Shown here in pieces: positions 28,319 to 37,938 of a DNA stretch of 45,841 bases (position 1 is the first letter of the stretch; each line of letters starts with the position of its first letter). The notes below the pieces were generated by a model. It did not search any database. It worked only from the letters and a program-made list of their open reading frames with translations, and was not told the origin of the DNA. Position numbers and translations under genes: made by a program. Origin of the DNA: an uncultured Clostridia bacterium (GTDB lineage Bacteria > Bacillota > Clostridia > Christensenellales > UBA1242); assembly GCA_947595235.1 (NCBI GenBank), contig CANQEP010000003.1, forward strand, positions 1 to 45,841, given 5' to 3'.

Positions 28319-29203
28319 ATGGACAAAATCAATGTTTCAAAATTCAATTATGATTCAATAAAGTATTTCCTTAGCGTTGCAAAGCATGGGAGCATTTCGC
28401 GGGCAGCGTCGAGCCTTGGAATATCTCAGTCTGCCCTCAGTCAGTCAATGAAAAGTTTGGAGCAAAGTTTGGGCTTTGCGCTTTTTGAAAGGAACACGCG
28501 TGGCATAATCTTGACAGAAGAGGGCAAGGTGCTTTACTTGGGCGCGATGGCTCCCAGCGAACAATTTGAGCGCGCCATTGTTGAGACCATGAGGTGCAAC
28601 TCATTTAAGAACATGGCGCCCTTTAAGATTGCAATTTCTTCGTCGCTAGCAAGTTCAATCATTGCACCAAACATCCTTGATTTGCAAAAAAGATTTAGTG
28701 GCTTAAATTTTGAGTTTTGCAAGTTCGTTGCAGAGACCGAGGTGGTTGATGACTTGCAGAGCGGGAAATATGACATTGCCATTTTCAAATCCAACTCAGA
28801 CTTTGTTGTTAAAGAGGTCGCCATGGAAAAACTTTGCGAAAGGACCTATGTTTTTGTGTATAACCCAAAGTTTTTTGCGCCAAAAGATGGCATGACCATG
28901 AGTGAACTTGAGAAATATACAATAATAATGAAAGACCGCACCGGAAGGAACAACAACTCTTGGCTGAAATATTCTTTTAACAAATTCATAAGTTGTCGCA
29001 ACGACAATCAGTGCCTTGAAATGATAAAAAATGGCGCGGGAATTGGAATTTATCCAAAAGAAATCGCTGAACGCGAGGGGCTAAAGTGCTTAAAGGTTGA
29101 GGGATTTGTGCCAACAAAACGAACTGTCAATATGTGCTTTTTGAGTTCTAACACCACCGCAAAAAACTTTGCGAAAGCACTTTTGCAAATCAAAAAATTC
29201 TAG
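28319..29203 (+). CDS. LysR family transcriptional regulator
   Basis: YFLSVAKHGSISRAASSLGISQSALSQSMKSLEQSLGFALFERNTRGIILTEEG HTH. Confidence 0.95.
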   Translation: MDKINVSKFNYDSIKYFLSVAKHGSISRAASSLGISQSALSQSMKSLEQSLGFALFERNTRGIILTEEGKVLYLGAMAPSEQFERAIVETMRCNSFKNMAPFKIAISSSLASSIIAPNILDLQKRFSGLNFEFCKFVAETEVVDDLQSGKYDIAIFKSNSDFVVKEVAMEKLCERTYVFVYNPKFFAPKDGMTMSELEKYTIIMKDRTGRNNNSWLKYSFNKFISCRNDNQCLEMIKNGAGIGIYPKEIAEREGLKCLKVEGFVPTKRTVNMCFLSSNTTAKNFAKALLQIKKF

Positions 29204-29314
29204 CGCCAAGGCAAGAGGAAAAGACGAATGGTGATATAAGTTTTTCTTATATTAATTTTCAAAATACAATGTCGCAAATTTCACTACTTATGCTATAATC
29301 TTCTTGGAGGCAAT

Positions 29315-31120
29315 ATGGACACAAAAGATATCGAATTTTTGCGGAATGTGAAAGATTTTGAAGTCGTTTCTGAGGGATATAGCGGAGCGCAAAAATACTT
29401 GTTTTCAAAAGACGGGAAAAGGTATTTTATAAAAATCGGACCTTTTGAAATAAGGCAAGACCTTGAAAAAATGCTTTGCGATGCAGAAATTACTCACCCA
29501 AAGATTGTTGAAAAAGGCAAGTACGACGAAGAAAACAACTATGTTATTGAAGAGTTTGTTGGTGGGCGTCCGCTGAAGTATCTCATTGACGACATGGAGC
29601 CAAAGTTCGTTTATGAATATGGCTTTTTGATGGGGGAGAAATTTAGGAATTTAAGGAAGGTTTTTAAAGACAAACGCGTCTCAAAAAAGGCTTTTCAAGA
29701 ACTCTCTGACCACGTTGACCGCCGCCTCAAAAGGCTTGATGAGTGCATTTTAAAAAACAAGTCAAGGCTAACAAAGAGCCAAATAAAGTTTTTTGAGTAT
29801 ATCAAAAACTATCTTAGCAAAAACAAAAACATAATAAAAAACTCAACCATGGTTTTTGGGCACAACGACATTAAGCCGAGCAACTTCTTGGTTGAAAAAA
29901 GGAACATTTGCGCGATTGACATTGAGGGCATAGACTATAAAATCCCCGCCATGGCGCTTTTGTGGAGCTTTGCGAGGGGTGACATGAAAGACGACAAAAA
30001 TCATGCCTTTGCAAATGGCTGGCTTGACGGACTTTTCAACTTTGACGTTCCAAAAAGCGTTTTGAAACCGCTAAACTATGTTTATCTTTTCAACATGAGC
30101 AACTATTTTGCGGGCTACATCAAAGAAAATGAGTTCGACAAACTTGAGAAACTTATAAATTACATAACAAAGAACTATATTGAAAACGGCGAGATTTGTG
30201 TTGACAAAAAAATTTTAAGTGTCGCAAAAATTGGTGACTTTAAAATGCTTAAGGGCTATGATTTTTCTCTTGCAAGAGGGAGTTATTCGCCCGACAACTT
30301 GACCTTTAAGTGCGTGGGTGAAAAAACATACTTTTTAAAGGTCATGAAAAAGAGCAAAGAGGAGTTTTTGCAAACGCTCAAGTTTTATGATGTGCTTGAA
30401 AAAAACGGCATACCAATTCCAAGAGTTCAAAAAAGTGGGATGTGCCGTGGGCTTGACAGAGCATTTGTTTTGATGGACTACATAAATTATCCCGAAATTG
30501 GAAAGCAAGAGAAAAGTGAAGTCAGTGTTGAAAATTTGGGGCACCAAGTTGCGCAATATCTTAAAAAAATTAGAAATGTGAAAATAAAAAACATCAAGGT
30601 CTTTTCTTCTTCTGAGATAGAAAAAGAGGTCATGCGTCTTGCAAAAAAGTTTTTTGAGGGTGAAGAAAAACAGCCATGTTTGAAATGGACAAAGAGCGAA
30701 ATTATTGCCTTTCACAAAAAACTTATAAAGAGTTTTGATGGGGAAGAAATCTGCCTTGTCCATGACGATGTCAAGTGCGGAAATGTTTTGTTTGACGGAA
30801 AAAGCCGACTTGTTTTTGTGGACAACGAGTCGCTCATGCAAAGTTATCAAACAATTAACTTTCAATACATGATAAAAGAGTGCTTTGAGCACGAAAAGGT
30901 TAAGGTTTTTCAAGACTTTGTGAGGGGGTATCTCAAAGATATCTATGGCAATGTGCCAAGCCGAGTTGAGGGGCAGATAAGATATCTTATACTTTTGAAA
31001 CTCTTAAGAGATTGTGCGGGCACAAACGACAAGTTGGCTGGCAGCACAAGAATAGAGTCCATGAGCAAAATCTTTGAAAAATACGTTGAGCGGGGCGAGG
31101 CAATCGAGTGGCTAAAATGA
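29315..31120 (+). CDS. Tandem aminoglycoside-phosphotransferase-fold kinase (two APH domains)
   Basis: Two catalytic-loop motifs: VFGHNDIKPSNFLVEKRNICAIDIEG and LVHDDVKCGNVLFDGKSRLVFVDNES. Confidence 0.8.
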   Translation: MDTKDIEFLRNVKDFEVVSEGYSGAQKYLFSKDGKRYFIKIGPFEIRQDLEKMLCDAEITHPKIVEKGKYDEENNYVIEEFVGGRPLKYLIDDMEPKFVYEYGFLMGEKFRNLRKVFKDKRVSKKAFQELSDHVDRRLKRLDECILKNKSRLTKSQIKFFEYIKNYLSKNKNIIKNSTMVFGHNDIKPSNFLVEKRNICAIDIEGIDYKIPAMALLWSFARGDMKDDKNHAFANGWLDGLFNFDVPKSVLKPLNYVYLFNMSNYFAGYIKENEFDKLEKLINYITKNYIENGEICVDKKILSVAKIGDFKMLKGYDFSLARGSYSPDNLTFKCVGEKTYFLKVMKKSKEEFLQTLKFYDVLEKNGIPIPRVQKSGMCRGLDRAFVLMDYINYPEIGKQEKSEVSVENLGHQVAQYLKKIRNVKIKNIKVFSSSEIEKEVMRLAKKFFEGEEKQPCLKWTKSEIIAFHKKLIKSFDGEEICLVHDDVKCGNVLFDGKSRLVFVDNESLMQSYQTINFQYMIKECFEHEKVKVFQDFVRGYLKDIYGNVPSRVEGQIRYLILLKLLRDCAGTNDKLAGSTRIESMSKIFEKYVERGEAIEWLK

Positions 31121-32841
31121 AAAAATACTACGCTCTAAAAGAGATTTTGAAGTTCTATAAAAGCCACATTGGGTTCTATGTTGGCTTTGTTATAATTTTA
31201 ATTTTAAAGGCGGTCATTTCTTTTTATAGCGCCATGCTTGTTGCCGACATAATTGCGAACATGATGTCGCAAAACTTCAAAGCCGTCTTTATTTCTGCCA
31301 GCATAAATCTTGGAATTTTAATAGTTTATCACTTGCTTTCATATGCCAACACCTACTTTTATAAAAATCTTGAAAACCGCGTGAGATATGACTTGCAACA
31401 AAAGGTCATTGAGTCGTCACTCAATATCAAGATGAGTTACTACGACAATCTTGGTTCGGGGGTGATTGTCACTCGCCTAACGTCAGACATAAGCCACATC
31501 TCAGAGAGGTTCAAGTCATTGACAGAAAAAATTGTCAATATCATCCGTCGCCTCGCTTATCTTGTTTACATTTTCTTTTTGGATGTCTATATTGGACTTT
31601 TTGTGCTCGCGTCGGTTGTTGTGGTTTCGCTGGTGTATACAATAAGAATACACTACCTTGCAAAACTCAAGCCCGCCGTGAAAACTCAGCGAGAGGTCGT
31701 CAACTCAAAAATTATTGAGACAATTCGCGCCGTTAAGGATGTTAAAACCTTGAACTGTGACGAGAATGTTTTGTCGCTCGTTGGCGAGGCGCAAAATGAG
31801 TACATAAAACGCGACAATCATGAGTATTATGTTGGCAACTTTCTATCAAAAATGCACGAACTTTTCATTGACATAAGCAACTACCTCTTTATGGGGCTTA
31901 GCATATTTCTTATGCTAAAAACCAACCTCACTGCAACCGTGTTTTACACTTGCTATCTCTACAAAGACCACACCTTCACACTTGCAAGTGAACTGGGCGA
32001 TTTAAGATACAAACTCGCCGAGTGTGAGGTTTGCGCCGAGAGGCTGTTCTCCATTGTCTATCCAAATGTTGAGGACATTGACACCTATGGCAGCAAGTAT
32101 GAAAAAAACTATCAAGGGGGCATAGTATTTAAGGATGTTAGATTTTCGTATGTTGCGGGTCTTGAAGTTTTGAAGGGCGTCAATTTTGAAATAAAGCCAA
32201 AGACCACCACTGCGCTCGTTGGAGAAAGTGGGTGCGGAAAGAGTACAATCACCAGCCTCATTGGGCACCTTTACTATAAGAACTCGGGGAAAATTCTTCT
32301 TGGGAATAGCGAGATTGACACTCTTAGCAAAGAGTTCATCCGCGACAACATTGCAATCGTCAACCAATTCCCGTATCTTTTCAACCTCTCCATTCGCGAT
32401 AACTTCAAGATGATAAACAGCAAAATCACCGACGAAGAAATCTGGCAACTTCTTGAAAACGTCATGCTCAAAGACTTTATAAAAAGTCTGCCAAATGGTC
32501 TTGACAGCGTTATTGGGGAAGGGGGTTGCCAACTCTCGGGTGGGCAGAGACAAAAACTTTGCATTGCGCGTGCCCTTTGCAGAGACGTTAAGGTCATGAT
32601 TTTTGACGAGGCAACAAGTTCGCTCGACAACGCCTCGCAAACAGAGGTCATGGAGGTCATAAAAGCACTTTCAAGCCGAATAACGATAATTATTATCGCG
32701 CACCGCCTCTCTACAATAACCTTTGCAAAAAATATCTTACTTATAAAAGACGGCGAAGTTGTTGGAAGTGGCACGCACGAAGAACTGATAAAAAGTAGCC
32801 CCTACTACAAAATGCTCTACATCAACTCGGCGGGAGAGTAA
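31117..32841 (+). CDS. ABC transporter, fused permease/ATPase
   Basis: GESGCGKST, QLSGGQRQKLCIARAL, MIFDEATSSLD; ATG overlaps the stop of the upstream kinase (ATGA). Confidence 0.95.
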   Translation: MKKYYALKEILKFYKSHIGFYVGFVIILILKAVISFYSAMLVADIIANMMSQNFKAVFISASINLGILIVYHLLSYANTYFYKNLENRVRYDLQQKVIESSLNIKMSYYDNLGSGVIVTRLTSDISHISERFKSLTEKIVNIIRRLAYLVYIFFLDVYIGLFVLASVVVVSLVYTIRIHYLAKLKPAVKTQREVVNSKIIETIRAVKDVKTLNCDENVLSLVGEAQNEYIKRDNHEYYVGNFLSKMHELFIDISNYLFMGLSIFLMLKTNLTATVFYTCYLYKDHTFTLASELGDLRYKLAECEVCAERLFSIVYPNVEDIDTYGSKYEKNYQGGIVFKDVRFSYVAGLEVLKGVNFEIKPKTTTALVGESGCGKSTITSLIGHLYYKNSGKILLGNSEIDTLSKEFIRDNIAIVNQFPYLFNLSIRDNFKMINSKITDEEIWQLLENVMLKDFIKSLPNGLDSVIGEGGCQLSGGQRQKLCIARALCRDVKVMIFDEATSSLDNASQTEVMEVIKALSSRITIIIIAHRLSTITFAKNILLIKDGEVVGSGTHEELIKSSPYYKMLYINSAGE

Positions 32842-32867
32842 AAAAAGACGCGTGGTGCGTCTTTTTT
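32841..32867. terminator. Bidirectional terminator
   Basis: AAAAAAGACGC-GTGGT-GCGTCTTTTTT. Confidence 0.85.
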
Positions 32868-32943
32868 GGTGCTCCGCAAGGGACTCTAACCCCTAGCCTT
32901 TCGGTTCGAAGCCGAACGCTCTATACAGTTGCGCTAGCGGAGC
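32867..32943 (-). tRNA. tRNA-Arg(TCG), CCA encoded, atypical D/T loops
   Basis: Minus strand GCTCCGC TA GCGC AACTGTATA GAGC G TTCGG CTTCGAA CCGAA AGGCT AGGGG TTAGAGT CCCTT GCGGAGC A CCA. Confidence 0.85.
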
Positions 32944-33039
32944 AACATTTTTATTATACTCCAAAAATTTGTTTTTGCAAACAATTCATTGTTGATTTTC
33001 GCGAGGCTCAGTGGTATAATGGGCACAAGGGTGAGAAAA

Positions 33040-33672
33040 ATGGAAGAAAATCAAGAGCCAATTTTTATTGGCGAAGAACAGATAACAAACAATAAGTTCT
33101 TGAACATGAAAGTTGCTGCGTATCGCCTGCCAAGTGGCAAGGTGCTTGAATATCAATACGCAACAAGAGGGAAGAAAAAGGCTAGCGCCGATGCCGTGCG
33201 TGTCATACTATACTTTACGGGTGACGACGGCAAAACAAGGGTGGTGTTAATTCGCCAGTTTAGGTATCCAATGGGCAAAGAACTTTATGAGACCGTTGCC
33301 GGCCTTGTTGAAGAGGGGCAGACTCTTGAAGAGACCGCCATGAGAGAGGCGAAAGAAGAGGTTGGCGCAGAAAATATTGAAGAACTTGTCATGGTTGAGC
33401 CCCCTTCGTATACCTCGGCGGGCATGAGCGACGAGAAAGTTGCGTGCTTTGAGGCAAAGGTCAAAAATCTTGGAAGTCAAAGGCTTGAAGAAGAGGAAAA
33501 GTTGAGCCGAGTTATATTGACTCTTGACGAACTTGAAAGTTTGCTTGACAGCGATGAGGAATTTTGCTTGGCGTCAAGGCAACAACTAAGGGCGTTTGCA
33601 TATAAGCAAAGATACCTTAAACTCAAAAATTCCATAAGCAAAAATGCACCCGAGTTGGGCGAAGAAAACTAG
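33040..33672 (+). CDS. NUDIX hydrolase, ADP-ribose pyrophosphatase-like
   Basis: VVLIRQFRYPMGKELYETVAGLVEEGQTLEETAMREAKEEVGA. Confidence 0.9.
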   Translation: MEENQEPIFIGEEQITNNKFLNMKVAAYRLPSGKVLEYQYATRGKKKASADAVRVILYFTGDDGKTRVVLIRQFRYPMGKELYETVAGLVEEGQTLEETAMREAKEEVGAENIEELVMVEPPSYTSAGMSDEKVACFEAKVKNLGSQRLEEEEKLSRVILTLDELESLLDSDEEFCLASRQQLRAFAYKQRYLKLKNSISKNAPELGEEN

Positions 33673-34028
33673 TTTTTCATCTCGCTTTCGATGTATGCCA
33701 TAATAAGGTCAACAACAAATTCTATCTGGTGAGGGGAAAGTTCCTTGCCAGATTTTATTTTGTGCCACTTTTCAAGGCAACCGCGACAACAAGTTGCAGT
33801 TGCGTGCTGGGCAATGAATACGGGGTGATTTTTCATGGGCGTTTGCTTGCCGTCGTTTGGAATGACGGCGGGAGCAAGGCGCTTTTTTATGATGTCCTCA
33901 GCGTGCGCTCTTATTGTTTCCATGCCCTTCAAAGCGACATAGTCTTTGTCGCTTTTTTTCAAATGAAACTTTGCGCGAAAGGGGGAAGTCTTTAACCGAC
34001 TTAAAATCTCTTTATAGTCCATATTCAT
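33669..34028 (-). CDS. DUF4186 domain-containing protein
   Basis: SPFRAKFHLKKSDKDYV..HPVFIAQHATATCCRGCLEKWHKI. Confidence 0.85.
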   Translation of the reverse strand: MNMDYKEILSRLKTSPFRAKFHLKKSDKDYVALKGMETIRAHAEDIIKKRLAPAVIPNDGKQTPMKNHPVFIAQHATATCCRGCLEKWHKIKSGKELSPHQIEFVVDLIMAYIESEMKN

Positions 34029-34152
34029 ATTTTAACAAAAAACGCAAAAACATCAAAATAAAACATCAAAAAGTGCAAAATTTTGTGTTTTTTGCCAGTT
34101 TTTGGCATAGATGTGCAAGAATAAATATTTTTTTATGGGACATATTTATTTT

Positions 34153-34698
34153 ATGAAAAATGTGCTCTTGTATCTTTCGGCGTTCATCCCAATGTATGTT
34201 CTTATTGTCATAAAAGAGATTTTTGAACTGACCGTTGGAGAAGAAAAGTTCACTTGGCTGTCGGCGGTGGTCTTGACTTTTTTGGCGGTTGTCATCTTGC
34301 TTGGAGTGGTGGGGCTTCTTCTTGAGATATTCAACAAAAAGCAAAGGGCAAAAAAGGTGAGGATTGTTTCAAAAAACAATATCACCGACCGCCACTTTCT
34401 TGGATACTTTTCGCTGTTTGTTTTGTTTGCAATAACTTTTGACCTTTCAAGGCTGAGTATGTTCGTTGACTTCGTCATTATTCTTATCATGATTGGCGTT
34501 GTTTATGTCAAGAATAAGTTGTTTTATATCAATCCATTTTTGAACATCCTTGGCTACAACTTTTATAGCATTGAGTATGAGGTGGAGGGCGAGGAGGGAA
34601 AAAAGAGCACGCACATTTTCTTTCGCGGGAACCTTGTTCTTGGGAACGAATATAGGGTGAAGATAAAGGACGAAAATTTTAGTTTTGTGTCAAAATAG
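34153..34698 (+). CDS. Membrane protein, unknown function
   Basis: MKNVLLYLSAFIPMYVLIVIKEIF; several TM segments. Upstream in-frame starts at 34111/34135 possible. Confidence 0.6.
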   Translation: MKNVLLYLSAFIPMYVLIVIKEIFELTVGEEKFTWLSAVVLTFLAVVILLGVVGLLLEIFNKKQRAKKVRIVSKNNITDRHFLGYFSLFVLFAITFDLSRLSMFVDFVIILIMIGVVYVKNKLFYINPFLNILGYNFYSIEYEVEGEEGKKSTHIFFRGNLVLGNEYRVKIKDENFSFVSK

Positions 34699-34806
34699 CA
34701 AAAACTTATGCATTTTTTATGAAAAAATCATGAAAATTGCGTTTTTTGTTTGTACAAAGGTTTTTTCTGGCGATATAATTAAGAAAATAACAAAGGAGGA
34801 AAAAAG

Positions 34807-35505
34807 ATGACACTATTCAAAAAAGGTGTGGCAGAGTGTGTTGGAACAATGACCCTTGTCTTGTTTGGTTGTGGCGTTGCTATTGCAACAAATGCCAGCA
34901 CGGTTGCAACAAGCCTTGCGTTTGGTCTTTCAATCGTTGCAATGGCATACAGCATTGGCAATGTTTCGGGTTGCCATGTTAACCCAGCCGTTTCACTTGC
35001 AATGCTCATAAACAAGAAAATCTCTTTCAAAGAATTCTGCGTTTATGTTGCTGGTCAACTTGTTGGTGCAACGCTTGCGTGCCTACTTCTCATGCTCGCA
35101 TTCGGTAAAAACTGCGGTTTTGGTGCGAACGTGGTTCAAGGAACGCTTGCAACCTATACCGACAGTCACGCAGTGGAACTCGTTATTGCACTTGTTAGCG
35201 AAATTGTTTTGACATTTGTTTTTGTCTATGCAATTTGTGGCGTTACAAGCAAGAAAGAGTACAGCGGTTTTGCCGGTCTTGTTATTGGTGGAACTTTGAC
35301 CCTTGTTCACTTGCTTGGACTTTTCTTGACCGGAACAAGTGTTAACCCAGCAAGAAGCCTTATTCCTGCACTATTTGCTCTTTGCAGTGGAACAGCCGCC
35401 ATATCTCAAGTTTGGGTCTTCATCGTTGGACCACTTGTTGGCGCAGTCTTGGCTGCACTTTTGTTCAGATTCCTTGAGGGAAGAAAACAACAGAGCGAGG
35501 AATAA
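34807..35505 (+). CDS. MIP/aquaporin family channel
   Basis: Two half-motifs CHVNPAVS and SVNPARS, six TM segments; AAGGAGG RBS. Confidence 0.95.
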   Translation: MTLFKKGVAECVGTMTLVLFGCGVAIATNASTVATSLAFGLSIVAMAYSIGNVSGCHVNPAVSLAMLINKKISFKEFCVYVAGQLVGATLACLLLMLAFGKNCGFGANVVQGTLATYTDSHAVELVIALVSEIVLTFVFVYAICGVTSKKEYSGFAGLVIGGTLTLVHLLGLFLTGTSVNPARSLIPALFALCSGTAAISQVWVFIVGPLVGAVLAALLFRFLEGRKQQSEE

Positions 35506-35513
35506 TTCGCGAG

Positions 35514-35552
35514 AAAAAAAGGAGTCGCCGCTAAAATGCGGTGACTCTTTTT
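35514..35552. terminator. Rho-independent terminator
   Basis: AAAAAAAGGAGTCgCCGC-taaaat-GCGGtGACTCTTTTT. Confidence 0.85.
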
Positions 35553-35554
35553 CG

Positions 35555-35824
35555 TTAATCCTCGCTCCCCGGCTGCTTCAAAATGCTTTCAAGGGCGATT
35601 AGGGAATTTTTTAAGCCCTCATTTTCTTGCATGGTCTGATGAATTAGATTTTTGTAGATGTTCTTATCATCGGGATGCTTGCGAGAGTCTTCTTCCCATT
35701 TGGATATTTGCTTTGTGTTTTCGGCAATGTCGCTCTTAATCTTCTCGATTGCTTCAAGCACTTTTCCCGGGATAGAGGTATCAACGTAGTTGAGCCTGTA
35801 GTTGGCCCAATACTTGAGTACCAT
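35555..35824 (-). CDS. Small hypothetical coiled-coil-like protein
   Basis: 89 aa from MVLKYWANY; charged helical composition. Confidence 0.5.
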   Translation of the reverse strand: MVLKYWANYRLNYVDTSIPGKVLEAIEKIKSDIAENTKQISKWEEDSRKHPDDKNIYKNLIHQTMQENEGLKNSLIALESILKQPGSED

Positions 35825-35873
35825 ATATCTCACCTCTCTCAAGATTATATTATACTCTATGAGGTGAATTTTG

Positions 35874-36143
35874 TCAACATTTTGAGTAAATGCTCTTCGC
35901 CATATTCATGCGAACGGGCGCAACTTGAGAGGAAACATTCTTGTCTATTCTGAGGACTTTTGCTTTTGTTAGCGCATTCATCCTTCCAAAGGGGACAAGC
36001 ACCATGTCGCCCGCTTGAAGACCGGGGATTTTTGTGATGTACCAATATATTCCCCCTCTTGACGCGCCCTCAAGAAGTTCCACCTTCGCAAAATCGCAAA
36101 CCTTAATTTGCTTTATGTCGCCCCCGGCGAGTGAGTGTATCAT
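35874..36143 (-). CDS. Small protein resembling a PriA N-terminal-like fold
   Basis: 89 aa; GLQAGDMVLVPFGRMN motif-like stretch. Confidence 0.5.
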   Translation of the reverse strand: MIHSLAGGDIKQIKVCDFAKVELLEGASRGGIYWYITKIPGLQAGDMVLVPFGRMNALTKAKVLRIDKNVSSQVAPVRMNMAKSIYSKC

Positions 36144-36144
36144 C

Positions 36145-37128
36145 CTAGACCTCTAAACTAAACACGTTGCTCAGCCTTGACCTTGTCCAAGCGCGGTATT
36201 GCTTGCAGTTGTTTTCAAACAAGACAAACACTCTTTCATTGGCAAGCGCAACGCCCTCGGTCATGCATGGGGCACTCATGGACGAAACAAGGCACGAACT
36301 GTCAAGCATATGGCAGTTGAGGGTTATCCCGTTGATTGTTGTTTTGTGCGTGGTGCTACTTGAAAGGTCCTTGTCATAGATTCTTATGTGCGAGTCGGCG
36401 ACAGAGTAAGACGTTGAAAGAAGTATCTTGCCGTCACTTGTGAAGCACATTCCTTGAACAAGGGCAGGCATAGAAATGCCAAAGCGTGGGTACACCGAGC
36501 CAACGCCCGAGTTTTTTGTTTCGTCAATAGGGTAGGCAAGGGCAAGCGCCTTGTTCACTTTTTTGTCGGCGGTCTCAAAGTGGTGAGAGATGTCGGTTGT
36601 GTGCGAGCCATTTCTTTGGAATTCGCCAACAATCAACTTGTCTTCATAAATGGTAAGCCAGCTTGCCTCGTTATAGACCTCTAACGAGCCAAGAAAAGTA
36701 ATGACCGCTCCGTTTTCTGAGGAGAGAAGTTCGTCAAGGTCAAATCGATAGATATATCCGTCGCTCGACAGCCAGCCCGAGCCACCATAGGTTGCAACGC
36801 CCCCCGCGTGGCCAACATAGTCAATGTTGTTTTTAAATGTGGCATACTTGGTTTCGCCCGTCTCTTTGTTAACAACATAAACGCGCGATGGGTCGCCACT
36901 TGACATATAGCCCGAAACAAGGAACACGTTTTCTTCTTCAACATAGGCAAGGCCTTGCGGAGTGAACGACGTGTCAAGACCGGGTATCTGAAACTCTTTT
37001 TTTGAAACTTTATCAAAAGCCTTATACGACGCGCCAAAGTAGTACACCATAACGGCAACAAACAGCACTGCAACCACAGAGGCAACACAGATTAGGCTAA
37101 TAGTTAACTTTCTACTTATTTTTTTCAT
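36145..37128 (-). CDS. Membrane-anchored extracellular beta-propeller-like protein
   Basis: N-terminal TM helix then PQGLAYVEEENVFLVSGYMSSGDPSRVYVVNKETGE, repeated strand pattern. Confidence 0.6.
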   Translation of the reverse strand: MKKISRKLTISLICVASVVAVLFVAVMVYYFGASYKAFDKVSKKEFQIPGLDTSFTPQGLAYVEEENVFLVSGYMSSGDPSRVYVVNKETGETKYATFKNNIDYVGHAGGVATYGGSGWLSSDGYIYRFDLDELLSSENGAVITFLGSLEVYNEASWLTIYEDKLIVGEFQRNGSHTTDISHHFETADKKVNKALALAYPIDETKNSGVGSVYPRFGISMPALVQGMCFTSDGKILLSTSYSVADSHIRIYDKDLSSSTTHKTTINGITLNCHMLDSSCLVSSMSAPCMTEGVALANERVFVLFENNCKQYRAWTRSRLSNVFSLEV

Positions 37129-37183
37129 AACACACCTCTTCTTAAGTATAGCAAAAAGCAAAAGTAAACACAAACAATTTGCA

Positions 37184-37906
37184 CTAGTCTTGGTTAAAGA
37201 AATTCACAATGCCAAGAAAAATGCACTCGGCAATCTTGTCTTGATACTCGGGGGATATAAGCAACTTTTCGTCCTCTTCATTCGACAAGAACCCGCACTC
37301 GGCAATGACCGATGCCGACGGCGCGCACTTTAACATATAGTAGTCGCCAATGGCAATCCCCTTGTCGCTCTTTTCAAGTTTGCTCGCGAATTGGTCTTGG
37401 ATTGAGAGGGCAAGCGCTTCGCCACTGGTGCTGTTTTTGTCATAGAACACTTGTGCGCCGCGAAGATTGTGGCGAACGTAACTGTTCATGTGCACGGACA
37501 CAACAATGTCGGGGCGAGCCTCGTTTATTATGTCTTTGCGCTTTTGCATATCGCGTTTTTTGTAGTTGGTGGTGGAAAGTCCATAGAGGCCGTTTTCGTC
37601 CTCTCGGGTCATGACCACCCTAAAGCCCATCTCAAGAAGTCTCTTTTCAAGTTTTTTTGCAACGGCAAGGTTAACGTCGCTCTCTTTGACCTTGGTCTTG
37701 TAGCCAATGCTTCCGGGGTCAATTCCGCCGTGACCCGCGTCAATGACAACCGAGTAGTCCATGCTTTCATTTTTTTGAAAGGTCTCTTTTGCGCTCACCT
37801 TTTCAATGGCAATGGACGACGCCAAAACAACAAGCATTGCCACCGCGCAAAAAATAAACTTCCCCCTTTTAAAGCACATCGTCAAAAACACATTCAACTT
37901 TTTCAT
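37184..37906 (-). CDS. cwlD: N-acetylmuramoyl-L-alanine amidase (CwlD-type, Amidase_3)
   Basis: VVIDAGHGGIDPGSIG, VVMTREDE, SVHMNSY, VIAECGFLSNEEDEKLL. Confidence 0.85.
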   Translation of the reverse strand: MKKLNVFLTMCFKRGKFIFCAVAMLVVLASSIAIEKVSAKETFQKNESMDYSVVIDAGHGGIDPGSIGYKTKVKESDVNLAVAKKLEKRLLEMGFRVVMTREDENGLYGLSTTNYKKRDMQKRKDIINEARPDIVVSVHMNSYVRHNLRGAQVFYDKNSTSGEALALSIQDQFASKLEKSDKGIAIGDYYMLKCAPSASVIAECGFLSNEEDEKLLISPEYQDKIAECIFLGIVNFFNQD

Positions 37907-37938
37907 GGTATAAGTTTATGAGGTGAAGTTGCGGGTTT

